Source: JBFXEO01 sp050180015 | Lineage (GTDB): Bacteria > Bacteroidota > Bacteroidia > Bacteroidales > Tenuifilaceae | Direction: 5' to 3' | NCBI GenBank assembly: GCA_050180015.1 | Contig: JBFXEO010000013.1 | Span: 1-24,829 of the forward strand | DNA length: 24,829 nucleotides | Shown here: one piece after another, positions 8,692 to 16,299 of the stretch | Layout of the letters: each line of letters opens with the position of its first letter | How positions within the stretch are numbered: position 1 is the first letter of the stretch | Translations under genes and position numbers: made by a program | The notes under the pieces: generated by a model | What the model saw: the letters and a program-made list of their open reading frames with translations, nothing else | Databases searched by the model: none | Told to the model about the DNA's origin: nothing

Positions 8692-8699
8692 CAAAGTTA
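8692..8699 (-). promoter_or_regulatory. Candidate -7 box for the DUF1573-pncB-pncA operon
   Basis: On the minus strand the sequence reads TAACTTTG, fitting TAnnTTTG. It lies 22 bases upstream of the ATG at 8669, in the short divergent spacer before the HAD gene. A TTG-like -33 element near 8724-8726 is a little far (24 bases). Confidence 0.5.
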
Positions 8700-8764
8700 A
8701 ACTAAACTGTTTACTGTACTAAGCAAAAATAGCTAATATTGACCTTCATCAAAAAAACTTTACA

Positions 8765-9433
8765 ATGATTAACTTTTCTGATTTTAGCGCGGTGATATTC
8801 GATATGGATGGGGTAATTGTTGATAACCAGTGGTACCACCTGAATGCCTGGAAAATCTTTTGCAAGAAGCACGGGTTGGCATTCGACGAAAGCACATTCA
8901 GGGCCAACTATTTTGGCAAAAGCAACCACGAAATTATTTGTGCACTTTACGGTGGCGATTTTTCTCTTGAAACCACGCTAAAACTTGGCAATGAAAAAGA
9001 AATTATTTACCAGCAAAATTATATTAGTGCAATTAAACCCTTGCCCGGACTGGTTAAGCTGCTCGAAGATATTAAGCGGGCCAGGAAGCCCGCCGCCATT
9101 GCATCGTCGGCACCAATAATAAATATTGACTTTGTGCTAGACTCTTTACGCATCAGGGAATATTTCGATAAGATTGTTGATGTTTCAATGGTTAAGAATA
9201 GTAAACCCAACCCGGAAATATACCTGAAGGCGGCCAGCCTGCTGAATGTACCGCCCCAGGAATGCCTGGTTTTTGAAGATTCCCATTCCGGAATTAACGC
9301 TGCGCTTGCTGCCGGAATGGCGGTAATTGCAGTTGCAACAACGCATTCCAAGGAAGAGTTGAGCTATGAACTGCCGAAAATAAATAATTTTGAGGAGTTA
9401 TATAAGGAACCGCAGAAGGTTAAAGAATCATAA
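8765..9433 (+). CDS. HAD-superfamily phosphatase / beta-phosphoglucomutase-like protein
   Basis: The 222-residue cytosolic protein has the HAD subfamily IA motifs. Motif I is FDMDGVIVD with nucleophile Asp13 and acid/base Asp15. A helical cap follows. Motif II lies in IASSAP, motif III Lys in KNSKPNPEIY, and motif IV is VFEDSHSGINAA. It belongs to the group containing beta-phosphoglucomutase, phosphoglycolate phosphatase and sugar-phosphate phosphatases. Beta-phosphoglucomutase would suit a starch-using organism, but the sequence alone does not fix the substrate. It is transcribed alone, divergent from the NAD-salvage operon and convergent with the DUF5606 gene. Confidence 0.85.
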   Translation: MINFSDFSAVIFDMDGVIVDNQWYHLNAWKIFCKKHGLAFDESTFRANYFGKSNHEIICALYGGDFSLETTLKLGNEKEIIYQQNYISAIKPLPGLVKLLEDIKRARKPAAIASSAPIINIDFVLDSLRIREYFDKIVDVSMVKNSKPNPEIYLKAASLLNVPPQECLVFEDSHSGINAALAAGMAVIAVATTHSKEELSYELPKINNFEELYKEPQKVKES

Positions 9434-9508
9434 ATTAGCAATCAGAAAGAAAGCGGCAACTCCGATATTCCCAGGTTACTCAATTTTCCTGATCAAATTC
9501 AAATGAAG

Positions 9509-9534
9509 AAGGGCGGATTATACCGCCCTTTTAT
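9509..9534 (+). terminator. Shared terminator hairpin between convergent genes
   Basis: An 8-bp G/C-rich stem (9509-9516 with 9523-9530) and 6-base loop are followed by a T/A-rich tail. It stands between the HAD gene and the minus-strand DUF5606 gene, whose stop codon is at 9535-9537. It could act in both directions, but the T-tract is better on the plus strand. Confidence 0.8.
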
Positions 9535-9981
9535 TTATTTTTCTTCTTCAGCCGGGGCTTCATCAAATTTTTCCGGATTTTCTGCCTCAACAAGCAAGCT
9601 GAGCAAGTTGTACTGCTGAAGCTGGTTATACCATGAGATTATTTTCTTAATATCGCTGGTATAGACTCTATCCCTATCAAAATCGGGTAATATTTTGCCA
9701 AAATACTCAACTACAGCTTTCGCATCGGATTTGTGATCAATGGCGGGTTTGCCATCCTCCTGCTCCTGTATTTTTTTCAACACATCGCGTAGCGAAACTT
9801 CACCGGAATCGGTAAAAACAGCAATATCGGACAATGCACTTACCTTGGCAGTTACAGGAATGTTTGTTCGTTTCCCGTCGGTCAACGATTCAACTATTAT
9901 TCCATGACGGCCCTGTGATACAAACCTGAATAAACCCGAGTAACCCGAAATGGAGATTATCTCCTTTAGCGTTGTTTCCAT
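9535..9981 (-). CDS. DUF5606-family protein
   Basis: A 148-residue soluble protein without signal peptide or membrane segment. The start METTLKEIISISGYSGLFRFVSQGRHG with IVESLTDGKR matches the DUF5606 family as I remember it from Bacteroidota genomes. The N-terminal ~60 residues look like a small beta domain. The rest is helical (DVLKKIQEQ..., KAVVEYFGKILPDFD, IKKIISWYNQL), ending in an acidic Glu-rich tail. Function is unknown. It is the last gene of the minus-strand block and is separated from the SemiSWEET gene by 180 bases, so it may be transcribed separately. Confidence 0.7.
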   Translation of the reverse strand: METTLKEIISISGYSGLFRFVSQGRHGIIVESLTDGKRTNIPVTAKVSALSDIAVFTDSGEVSLRDVLKKIQEQEDGKPAIDHKSDAKAVVEYFGKILPDFDRDRVYTSDIKKIISWYNQLQQYNLLSLLVEAENPEKFDEAPAEEEK

Positions 9982-10038
9982 AATTTAGAGACTGTTTAGA
10001 TTATCGATTCACTGTGACTATATAGTTTTACTCCTGAA

Positions 10039-10046
10039 CAAATCTA
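10039..10046 (-). promoter_or_regulatory. Weak -7 box candidate for the DUF5606 gene
   Basis: The minus strand reads TAGATTTG (TAnnTTTG), 57 bases upstream of the ATG at 9981. No -33 element at good spacing was found, so support is limited. Confidence 0.3.
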
Positions 10047-10161
10047 CCCGAAATTAACCAAAGCATACGTTCGCCCAACGCATAAATGCTGCAAATTACT
10101 TCAAAAAGTTGAATTATTAAAACAGTGGTCAAAAAACGTATTTAACAATTGCACAAAAGTT

Positions 10162-10443
10162 CTACTCTTTCCGGTAGTAGTATTTGGCCCATAGCAGGTA
10201 AAATGTTGCCACAATGTTAACAGCATAATTCAACCATAATGGCCATTGGTAATGGTTGGCATTAATATCGTTATACGCTATGTAGATAAACGTAAAAAGC
10301 ACCCCGAATGCCCACAGCAAAAGGAATAACCAGTTAAAGCTTGAAACATCATGCGTCCTCCAGGTCTGAATTACCTGAGGTATAACCCCAACGCTCAGGA
10401 TTATATTGCCAAACCAGCCAATTGCTTCAATGGTACTGAACAT
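10162..10443 (-). CDS. SemiSWEET / PQ-loop small sugar transporter
   Basis: A 93-residue inner-membrane protein with three hydrophobic segments (about 5-22, 36-56 and 66-86), the size of a bacterial SemiSWEET, which works as a dimer to let sugars across the membrane. The PQ-loop motif Pro22-Gln23 is in VIPQVIQTWRT, and the N-terminal GWFGNIIL and the WLNYAVNIVATF segment fit the family. It lies 17 bases after the TerB/J-domain gene on the same strand. The substrate is unknown; sucrose or hexoses are transported by characterised members. A different PQ-loop role cannot be excluded. Confidence 0.8.
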   Translation of the reverse strand: MFSTIEAIGWFGNIILSVGVIPQVIQTWRTHDVSSFNWLFLLLWAFGVLFTFIYIAYNDINANHYQWPLWLNYAVNIVATFYLLWAKYYYRKE

Positions 10444-10460
10444 GGTGGGTTGAATAATTA

Positions 10461-11180
10461 TTAGCTAAACGCCCGTTCCTTTTTAATTTTCTCGTAAGCC
10501 TCGTTTACCATTTTAAATTTATGCTCAGCAGCCAACCGAACATCTTCGCCAAGATGGGATACCTTATCGGGGTGATACTTAACGGCCATCTGGCGGTACG
10601 CTTTCTTTACTTCATCGTTCGATGCGGTAGGGGGGACTTCCAGTATTCTATAGTATTTATCGTTATCGGGAATAAACATTGCCTTTATTGAATCGAAATC
10701 GGCGATGGTCAAGCTCAAGTGTTCCGATATTTCAACAAGGATATGCAATTCCTGCGGGCTAATTTCCCCATCGGCCTGAGCTATTCCAAAAAGGAAATGG
10801 AGCAGCTGGAGCCGCGAATGGTAATCGACGTTATCGCGGATTTGGTAGCAAACATCCTTCAACGGAACTGATTGCTTAAGTATATCCCTCAGCAAAAGCA
10901 TTGCCTCCCTGGCTGCCGATACGCCAAAATTCTTGTGAAAATATTCCCTGACGTACTCCAGCTCCGACTTTAGTACACGTCCATCGGCCTTCATTATTGC
11001 CGATGATAGTACAAGCAAGCTTACAATAAATCCATTACGGCTGGTTTCGCCCGTATAAACTTTCGTGGTTGTTTCGGAGCCATCGAATATTGAGCCTATA
11101 GCAAAACCAATGATACCGCCAATTGGTCCAAATAGTACCCATCCTAACCCACCCGAAATCCATTTTCCGTACCTTGCCAT
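10461..11180 (-). CDS. TerB-domain and J-domain protein (DjlA-like co-chaperone)
   Basis: The 239-residue protein has a glycine-rich hydrophobic N-terminal segment (about 8-31, probably a membrane anchor). A TerB-like helical domain follows at about 50-168, with ADGRV and ADGEIS, the paired acidic motifs of that fold. A C-terminal J-domain occupies about 176-237 and carries HPD at 203-205, the motif that stimulates DnaK ATPase. The layout is that of DjlA, a membrane-attached Hsp70 co-chaperone. It follows coaE by four bases, so it is translated from the same transcript. Confidence 0.86.
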   Translation of the reverse strand: MARYGKWISGGLGWVLFGPIGGIIGFAIGSIFDGSETTTKVYTGETSRNGFIVSLLVLSSAIMKADGRVLKSELEYVREYFHKNFGVSAAREAMLLLRDILKQSVPLKDVCYQIRDNVDYHSRLQLLHFLFGIAQADGEISPQELHILVEISEHLSLTIADFDSIKAMFIPDNDKYYRILEVPPTASNDEVKKAYRQMAVKYHPDKVSHLGEDVRLAAEHKFKMVNEAYEKIKKERAFS

Positions 11181-11184
11181 TGCT

Positions 11185-11772
11185 TTACCGCTGTTTTAAT
11201 CTATCAATAATATCAACTACTTGTGGTAAAAGTAAATTAAACCCATCATTTTTAATTACATAATCGGCCATTGCCAGTAATTCTTCTTCGGGGAGCTGAT
11301 TGCTGACACGGCTTCTCACATCACCCTCTGTAACCTTATCCCTATCCACAACTCTTTTAACCCTAACATCTACAGGCGCAACAACCAGTATGGAAACGTT
11401 TACCTGCCGAAAAGCCCCACTTTCAAATAAAATAGCCGATTCCTGAAAAACTATAGGAAAACTGGAATGGTTATGCACCCACGTGTCGAAATGTTTTACC
11501 ACAGCCGGATGCACTATTGCATTTAGGCGGGCCAGCAAACCCCGGTCATTAAAAGCCAGCATTGCAACCTTCTGTTTATCCAACTTCCCATTGATATATA
11601 TGTGTTCCCCAAAAAGTTCAGCTATGCTACCAACAACGGCAACGTCAGATTCCATAAGTTTTTTTGCCTCAACATCGGAGCTGTATATTGGATACCCCAT
11701 TGCACCTATTATACTGCATACAGTAGATTTTCCACTGCCAATTCCACCGGTTACTCCAACCCTTAAGGTCAT
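11185..11772 (-). CDS. coaE: Dephospho-CoA kinase
   Basis: Performs the last step of coenzyme A synthesis, ATP-dependent phosphorylation of dephospho-CoA. The 195-residue length is normal for the family. The P-loop GVTGGIGSGKST is at 6-17, followed by the YSSDVEAKKLM segment (Asp of the DxxA-type substrate motif), NAIVHPAVVKHF and the FQESAILFESGAF stretch characteristic of CoaE. The start codon overlaps the stop of the ybbR-like gene by four bases (11769-11772), a sign of translational coupling. Confidence 0.95.
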   Translation of the reverse strand: MTLRVGVTGGIGSGKSTVCSIIGAMGYPIYSSDVEAKKLMESDVAVVGSIAELFGEHIYINGKLDKQKVAMLAFNDRGLLARLNAIVHPAVVKHFDTWVHNHSSFPIVFQESAILFESGAFRQVNVSILVVAPVDVRVKRVVDRDKVTEGDVRSRVSNQLPEEELLAMADYVIKNDGFNLLLPQVVDIIDRLKQR

Positions 11773-12761
11773 TTCTGCTTAATAATAAAATCGACAAACT
11801 TAGGTTGATAATCAATTCTACCCACGTAGCTGGGGTATTCATCAATAGTAACACGTACCCTGCCATTGGCAATGGCATCGGTGTCGCTAAAATCACAAAT
11901 TGCCCTGAAATAGTTGGGTTTAAGTGAAAAATACTTACTTATAATTATATTACACTTAAGGGTAACCTTTTCGGGTAAAAGTATAGCTTCCAGGTTTTCG
12001 GGAATATTTCTTGGAACAATTGGAACTTCCAGCGTTATTTCTGTAAATTTTTCAACAGGAATTTCCACGCTAATATCGTTATACGAGTATGTTAGCTGTG
12101 GAATTGGGAGTAATGGCACTTTAACCTTCGTACGTTCGGCCAGCATATTCAACGTTAAAGGCTTTGTTTTTACCTCACTTACAGTATCAACAACCGATTT
12201 TGGCCCGGTAACGGTAATGTTTTCGGGGCTAACCTTTATGGTTCCTGATTGCATAAATTGATTCGCAAATGTAACGTTTAGCTCAGGCTTTACGGGAACA
12301 ACCTTGTCAACAACGCTGGTCATGCTGAAGAATAGCGTATCGGGTTGAACGTTCAGCAAAACAACGTCCTGATTTAGCTGAGAAATAAAAGACTCAAACT
12401 TATCGCCCGTTAAAATAAAATACTCCGAATCGCTGCCCTTCTGTTTCTGTACGCTTTTAAGGTTGATGCGCAGCGGGCCCATCAATGCAAATAGCTTATA
12501 CCGTAATAAGGTATAACCGTACGCCTTTACTTTACACTGTATTGTCCGGGGCGGTACTCCTGCCACTATTTTACCTTTAGGTGGGTTTACCAGCTGTACT
12601 GGGAAGTTAATTGCGGTGGTATATTCGTGGCTCAGCTTGATGAGAAACCATAGAATTATTGAAACAGCAAAAAAGAATAGGAATACCGTGAGTTTCTTGT
12701 TTATTCTGGCCTTCTCACGATTTACTACCTGGTTAAATTGGTGGAGTAGCGTAGGATCCAA
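11769..12761 (-). CDS. YbbR-like (CdaR-type) membrane-anchored protein
   Basis: The 330-residue protein has a short cytoplasmic N-terminus and one membrane segment (about 23-43, LTVFLFFFAVSIILWFLIKL). A large extracytoplasmic part made of YbbR-type beta repeats follows (for example PEVTLKC-like strands, VSPENITVTGPKSVVD, EVPIVPRNIPENLEAILLPEKV). YbbR/CdaR proteins regulate diadenylate cyclase in Firmicutes. In Bacteroidota the gene is commonly found next to coaE and yajC, as here, and its role is not established. The start appears to be TTG at 12761: no in-frame ATG exists between the upstream stop and residue ~90, and a start this early is needed to include the membrane segment. Confidence 0.82.
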   Translation of the reverse strand: MDPTLLHQFNQVVNREKARINKKLTVFLFFFAVSIILWFLIKLSHEYTTAINFPVQLVNPPKGKIVAGVPPRTIQCKVKAYGYTLLRYKLFALMGPLRINLKSVQKQKGSDSEYFILTGDKFESFISQLNQDVVLLNVQPDTLFFSMTSVVDKVVPVKPELNVTFANQFMQSGTIKVSPENITVTGPKSVVDTVSEVKTKPLTLNMLAERTKVKVPLLPIPQLTYSYNDISVEIPVEKFTEITLEVPIVPRNIPENLEAILLPEKVTLKCNIIISKYFSLKPNYFRAICDFSDTDAIANGRVRVTIDEYPSYVGRIDYQPKFVDFIIKQK

Positions 12762-12836
12762 CGTGTAAAAAAATTAAAGGACTCAAAGTAAGTAAAATAC
12801 AATGAATCCTGTAAAGATAACTATAAAAATTTTTTA

Positions 12837-13154
12837 TTACCTAGCAGGCTGAATATCGCTGGCATCGCGAATGATGGTACTCTTTATAACTTTAACGGTG
12901 GTGTTACTATCAATTTCAACCACGGCATACTCCTCCTTAACCTCTATAATTTTACCGTAAATTCCACCGGCAATAATAACCTTGTCGCCTTTTCCCAGGG
13001 ATTCCTGAAATTTACGGAGTTCTTTCTGACGTTTCATCTGCGGACGGATCATGAAAAAGTAGAAGACTACTATAATTAACCCGAACATAAGAAAGGTCAT
13101 CCAAGGATTTGCACCCGGTTGTTGCTGTAACATCACAAAAAGTAGTGTTTTCAT
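12837..13154 (-). CDS. yajC: Preprotein translocase subunit YajC
   Basis: The 105-residue accessory subunit of the Sec translocon works with SecDF at the inner membrane. It has a single membrane segment at about 18-36 (WMTFLMFGLIIVVFYFFMI) followed directly by the family signature RPQMKRQKELRKFQESLGKGDKV and a small beta domain (IIAGGIYGKIIEVKEEYAVVEI). A good promoter lies just upstream. The neighbourhood nusB, DUF1573, yajC, ybbR, coaE is a conserved order I know from Bacteroidota. Confidence 0.95.
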   Translation of the reverse strand: MKTLLFVMLQQQPGANPWMTFLMFGLIIVVFYFFMIRPQMKRQKELRKFQESLGKGDKVIIAGGIYGKIIEVKEEYAVVEIDSNTTVKVIKSTIIRDASDIQPAR

Positions 13155-13197
13155 ATCAAAATAATTTAGTTAGTTACAAATTTGAGTTAAGAAGTTG

Positions 13198-13229
13198 CAA
13201 AGGTATAATTTATTTTAATATTGCCCCAA
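13198..13229 (-). promoter_or_regulatory. Promoter for yajC-ybbR-coaE
   Basis: On the minus strand a TACCTTTG -7 box (13198-13205) is preceded by TTG at 13227-13229, 21 bases away. This is the normal Bacteroidota spacing. The -7 box is 43 bases upstream of the yajC ATG. Confidence 0.6.
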
Positions 13230-13302
13230 GAGTGATAAGCTGTACGTATCTTTTAAGCTTTTCGCACCAGTTCTGCCAGCTGCGCATTGCACGGCCTTTC
13301 CA

Positions 13303-13740
13303 TTAGCTGCCATTGCCTTCAACAACATTGGCTTTAATGGTTACAGATTTTTCGTTAATTATAGAATTAGTCCTTAGGGCTACAGACTTATACTGCGATC
13401 CGTACCAACCCGTACTGTTAAATATAACCTCAACGGTTCCCGTTTCACCCGGTTTAAGCAGCCTCCTGCTTACCGTTGATTTGGTGCAACCGCAGCTGGG
13501 AATTACATCCTTGATGAGTAAAATGCCATTCCCCGCATTTTTAAACATAAAAGTGTGTGACACAATTTCGCCCTCGTAGATGGTCCCAAAATCAAAAAAA
13601 TCTTCTATGTACTCCAAATCCGGAACCGAAAGGCTATCGCCTGATTCCCGGACACCCTGGCTACTGTTGCTTTTACTACCACATGATAGCAAGCCCATAA
13701 ATACTACTACGGCAAAAGCATGGAAAAATCGTGGACTCAT
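13303..13740 (-). CDS. DUF1573-domain lipoprotein
   Basis: With the ATG at 13740 the protein has 145 residues and starts with a lipoprotein signal peptide (MSPRFFHAFAVVVFMGLLSC, lipobox LLSC, Cys20). One DUF1573 domain follows: FDFGTIYEGEIVSHTFMFKN, IKDVIPSCGCTKSTVSRRLLKPGETGTVEVIF. An upstream in-frame ATG at 13770 would overlap nusB and spoil the signal peptide, so I chose 13740, seven bases after the nusB stop. DUF1573 proteins have no established biochemical function. It has the Cys-Gly-Cys pattern that the DUF1573 protein at 8226 shows as Cys-Cys-Gly. Confidence 0.82.
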   Translation of the reverse strand: MSPRFFHAFAVVVFMGLLSCGSKSNSSQGVRESGDSLSVPDLEYIEDFFDFGTIYEGEIVSHTFMFKNAGNGILLIKDVIPSCGCTKSTVSRRLLKPGETGTVEVIFNSTGWYGSQYKSVALRTNSIINEKSVTIKANVVEGNGS

Positions 13741-13747
13741 AGCAGAA

Positions 13748-14758
13748 TTAATTGGTATTGGGCCGGTCAAAGTTCATAGAATCATCACCTGGCAGGCTTA
13801 GCCGGATATCATCCTCACCAACCAGCCCCCGTCCCTGCTTTACCACCAAGTTCTTTTTTCGAAGTGTTGCTATGATTTTATCCAAGATGCCATTGATAAA
13901 GGTGCTGCTCTGGTCGGTGCTGTAGTATTTTGCAATTTCGATATACTCATTTAAGGTAACTTTCACCGGAATAGATGGAAATTCCACAATTTCAGTAATG
14001 GCCATTTCCATAATTAAAATATCCATCCCGGCTATTCTGTCCACCTCCCAGTTTTGCGTGTACTCCTCAATTAGCTTAACATTATCGGCATGGCGAAGTA
14101 CAACTTTCCGGAGAAGTATTTTGACAAAATCGATATCCTCATCGCTACGGTACATGGGCATTAGCGGCGATGTACTTGGGGCTGCTTCATCAATTCTCTT
14201 TACTGTTTTAACCGCCATGCTGAGCATGAACTCCAAATCATCGTTCCAGTAAATGCTTTGCTCTTCCAAAAAACTACTGAAATCATCCAAATCGTCCAGC
14301 TCGTGCTGCAAAAAATTTAAGACCAGCTGTTTATCATCGGTATATGAAATACTCTCGGCATTCATGTACTGTTCATAGTAGCCCGACGAGATAAACTTCT
14401 GGTAAATAACTTTTATAAGATCGGGGTGATGCCTCCAGCTCAGGCGATGTTCCTGCGAAAAACGCACAAGGTTTTCGTTGTGCCGTAGCTTGTCTATCAC
14501 GCTATTACCAACAAACCTGGTGTTGGGGTTCATGTCTTCCTGGGTGGGTCGAAATTTTTGCCTGCCCAGGTCTATCCTGTTTTGGGCATAATCAGCCAGC
14601 TCCTCGGGGAGCATGAGCAGTAAATGGTAAAGCTGATAGGATTTTTGAATACTAAAAAAAAGCTCTTTTTCAAGATTGTTAAGCGAATCGTTTTCGCTTC
14701 TAAAGTGAGCGAAAAGAACCTGAAGAATTTTTATACGTAGTAATCGTCTGCTAATCAT
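13748..14758 (-). CDS. nusB: Transcription antitermination protein NusB, long Bacteroidota form
   Basis: At 336 residues it is over twice the ~140 residues of E. coli NusB. The N-terminus MISRRLLRIKILQVLFAHF carries the typical NusB RNA-binding start. The conserved C-terminal NusB fold is at about 200-310, with VDRIAGMDILIMEMAITEIVEFPSIPVKVTLNEYIEIAKYYSTDQSSTFINGILDKI. The long middle insertion is usual for this phylum. NusB binds boxA RNA with NusE (S10) and promotes rRNA antitermination. It leads the minus-strand block and has a good promoter. Confidence 0.92.
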   Translation of the reverse strand: MISRRLLRIKILQVLFAHFRSENDSLNNLEKELFFSIQKSYQLYHLLLMLPEELADYAQNRIDLGRQKFRPTQEDMNPNTRFVGNSVIDKLRHNENLVRFSQEHRLSWRHHPDLIKVIYQKFISSGYYEQYMNAESISYTDDKQLVLNFLQHELDDLDDFSSFLEEQSIYWNDDLEFMLSMAVKTVKRIDEAAPSTSPLMPMYRSDEDIDFVKILLRKVVLRHADNVKLIEEYTQNWEVDRIAGMDILIMEMAITEIVEFPSIPVKVTLNEYIEIAKYYSTDQSSTFINGILDKIIATLRKKNLVVKQGRGLVGEDDIRLSLPGDDSMNFDRPNTN

Positions 14759-14794
14759 TGTGTAAGAACGTAATATCTTTATAAATTGACGCTA

Positions 14795-14826
14795 CAAAGA
14801 TACATTCAAATTTTGGAATGAATCAA
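14795..14826 (-). promoter_or_regulatory. nusB promoter
   Basis: The minus strand carries TATCTTTG (14795-14802) as -7 box and TTG at 14824-14826 as -33 element, 21 bases apart. The -7 box lies 36 bases upstream of the nusB ATG. Confidence 0.6.
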
Positions 14827-15052
14827 CCCTAAATTCTGTTTAAAGTAAAAAACTGTTAAAATGGCCATTGTAAGCGTTTCGTAAATTTTAATAGTTTGCA
14901 ATACCAGCAGTATTAACCCCACGGCACAAGAAGTACGTATAACAACAATTAACTATTAAATAGACACTTAAATCATAATATGCATATTTTTTTATACAGT
15001 AAAAGCATGGCTGGGTGTAAAAATTTAACAATTTAGTAGTCGTACGCTTACG

Positions 15053-15111
15053 TATTTTTGTTTAAAAAATTAAGCTAAAGAAATTGTTTAACAATAATTT
15101 TTCTATTTTTG
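15053..15111 (+). promoter_or_regulatory. Tandem promoters for the PUR-domain gene
   Basis: Two identical TATTTTTG -7 boxes, at 15053-15060 and 15104-15111, lie 51 bases apart upstream of the ATG at 15153. The second has a TTG at 15084-15086 in the -33 region; the first has a weaker TTTAG at 15032-15036. Confidence 0.55.
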
Positions 15112-15152
15112 AGAGGTTGAAAATTCAAAACCTAACCTAAATCTTGACAAAA

Positions 15153-15524
15153 ATGATGGACGGATTCGACAGCCTAGATGAATTTGAAGGGAACGAAAAG
15201 GAAGATATCTTCTCTAAAGTTATTCGAGCAGGAAAGAGGACTTATTTTTTTGACGTAAAGTCAACCCGTAACAGCGATTACTATCTGACAATTACAGAAA
15301 GTAAGAAGCGTATGGGCAAAGATGGTAAGATGTACTACGAGAAACATAAAATTTTCCTGTACAAGGAAGATTTTGAGAAATTTATGGAAGGATTAACAGA
15401 GGTGGTAAATTTCATAAAATCGAACCAGGAGGTTACCCCGCGAGCAGAGAATGGTGAATCGGTAGAGTTGGAAATAACCCCCAACGAATTTTCTGGCATA
15501 AATTTCGAGGATTTAGAAAAGTAA
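15153..15524 (+). CDS. PUR-alpha-like nucleic-acid-binding protein (DUF3276)
   Basis: The 123-residue protein matches the bacterial PUR-domain family (DUF3276): FSKVIRAGKRTYFFDVKSTRNSDYYLTITESKKR, then KHKIFLYKEDFEKFMEGLTEVVNFIK, a beta-beta-beta-beta-helix PUR repeat. Family members bind single-stranded DNA or RNA. The N-terminus and C-terminus are acidic. ATG at 15153, directly followed by a second ATG, was chosen over a TTG at 15144. Tandem promoter boxes upstream suggest strong or doubly controlled expression. It is monocistronic, ended by the hairpin at 15531. Confidence 0.88.
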   Translation: MMDGFDSLDEFEGNEKEDIFSKVIRAGKRTYFFDVKSTRNSDYYLTITESKKRMGKDGKMYYEKHKIFLYKEDFEKFMEGLTEVVNFIKSNQEVTPRAENGESVELEITPNEFSGINFEDLEK

Positions 15525-15530
15525 GCCATT

Positions 15531-15558
15531 AAAAACCAGGATTTTCCTGGTTTTTTTA
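15531..15558 (+). terminator. Strong terminator after the PUR-domain gene
   Basis: A perfect 11-bp stem (15531-15541 with 15545-15555), three-base loop and T-run. The stop codon of the convergent minus-strand gene (15556-15558) lies in the T-run, so the hairpin may serve both genes. Confidence 0.9.
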
Positions 15559-16299
15559 TATTTCATCGAAATCCATTCCATCGACAGGTTGCTTGTTTAT
15601 TACCCGGTTAATTTCATCGAGCGTAAGCTGTTTTACGTTGGTTACTACATAGCCGGTACTAATGGGGCATCCTGATTTAACGCACTCATCAATCACGGAC
15701 TTTACGGATAAATCTACCCGGATATTTACCGGAATCAGCACCGTTGCACAAATAAACCTACCAACAACCTCCACGCTTTCCACCTCAGATTCACTCCTTT
15801 TAAACGAAAAGTATATTTCGTCTATCACCAGCTGCTCGTGTGCCTGGGTGAAATCATCGGCTTCGGGGATAAATACAATAAAATAGCGCAGCATTCCCTT
15901 TTTGCCACCCAGCCCCGTACTTATAAATACGTTGCTCCCATCGGTTAGTGAGTTAATTACATTGAATCTACTTTCGTTTAGCGCAATAAGAGCCCAATCC
16001 CCAGTCTCGTCTGTGGCCAAAGGGATATAGCTCTCTATAATCCTGAAATTAGCAACATCGCCAGCTCCCGCCAGTACAATTAAGTATTCTTTAACCTGGT
16101 CGGTGGTTAGCTGGTTACCCAGCAACTCATCGGGACTATAGGTTATTGATTTAACATCTTCCTCCCTAATTTTAGAAGCCATGTTGAAGTAATCCATCTG
16201 AACGGCAATATCAATCTTAGCTTCAAGAATGTTAATGTTTTCAGGTGAATACCCTAAAAAATCCTGAATATGCTTAAATATATCGTCGGGAGTTTCCAT
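15556..16299 (-). CDS. Unrecognised soluble protein
   Basis: I do not recognise this 247-residue protein. It has no signal peptide or membrane segment. The first ~60 residues look helical and acidic (DDIFKHIQDFLGY, ILEAKIDIAVQMDYFNMASKIREEDV). The middle contains DWALIALNESRFNVI and a glycine-rich turn, ISTGLGGKKGMLRYFIVFIP. The last third alternates beta and helix (FICATVLIPVNIRVDLSVKSVIDECVKSGCPISTGYVVTNV) and ends acidic (DGMDFDEI). The good codon structure over its full length, clean start and position between proper control signals support a real gene. The 5' side faces the feoAB leader. It may be a lineage-specific conserved protein. Confidence 0.6.
   Translation of the reverse strand: METPDDIFKHIQDFLGYSPENINILEAKIDIAVQMDYFNMASKIREEDVKSITYSPDELLGNQLTTDQVKEYLIVLAGAGDVANFRIIESYIPLATDETGDWALIALNESRFNVINSLTDGSNVFISTGLGGKKGMLRYFIVFIPEADDFTQAHEQLVIDEIYFSFKRSESEVESVEVVGRFICATVLIPVNIRVDLSVKSVIDECVKSGCPISTGYVVTNVKQLTLDEINRVINKQPVDGMDFDEI

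Larger units (their letters stand above)
14759..15152. other. 394-base divergent intergenic region
   Basis: AT-rich spacer between nusB (minus) and the PUR-domain gene (plus). It holds the promoters listed separately and a small stem (aatac/gtatt near 14900-14915). No convincing reading frame, tRNA or known RNA was recognised in 14830-15040, which is more than two promoters need. An unrecognised small RNA there is possible but not shown. Confidence 0.4.

Noticed and set aside
9019..9351. 110-codon minus-strand frame within the HAD gene
   Set aside because: It is antisense to clear HAD motifs and has no features of its own.
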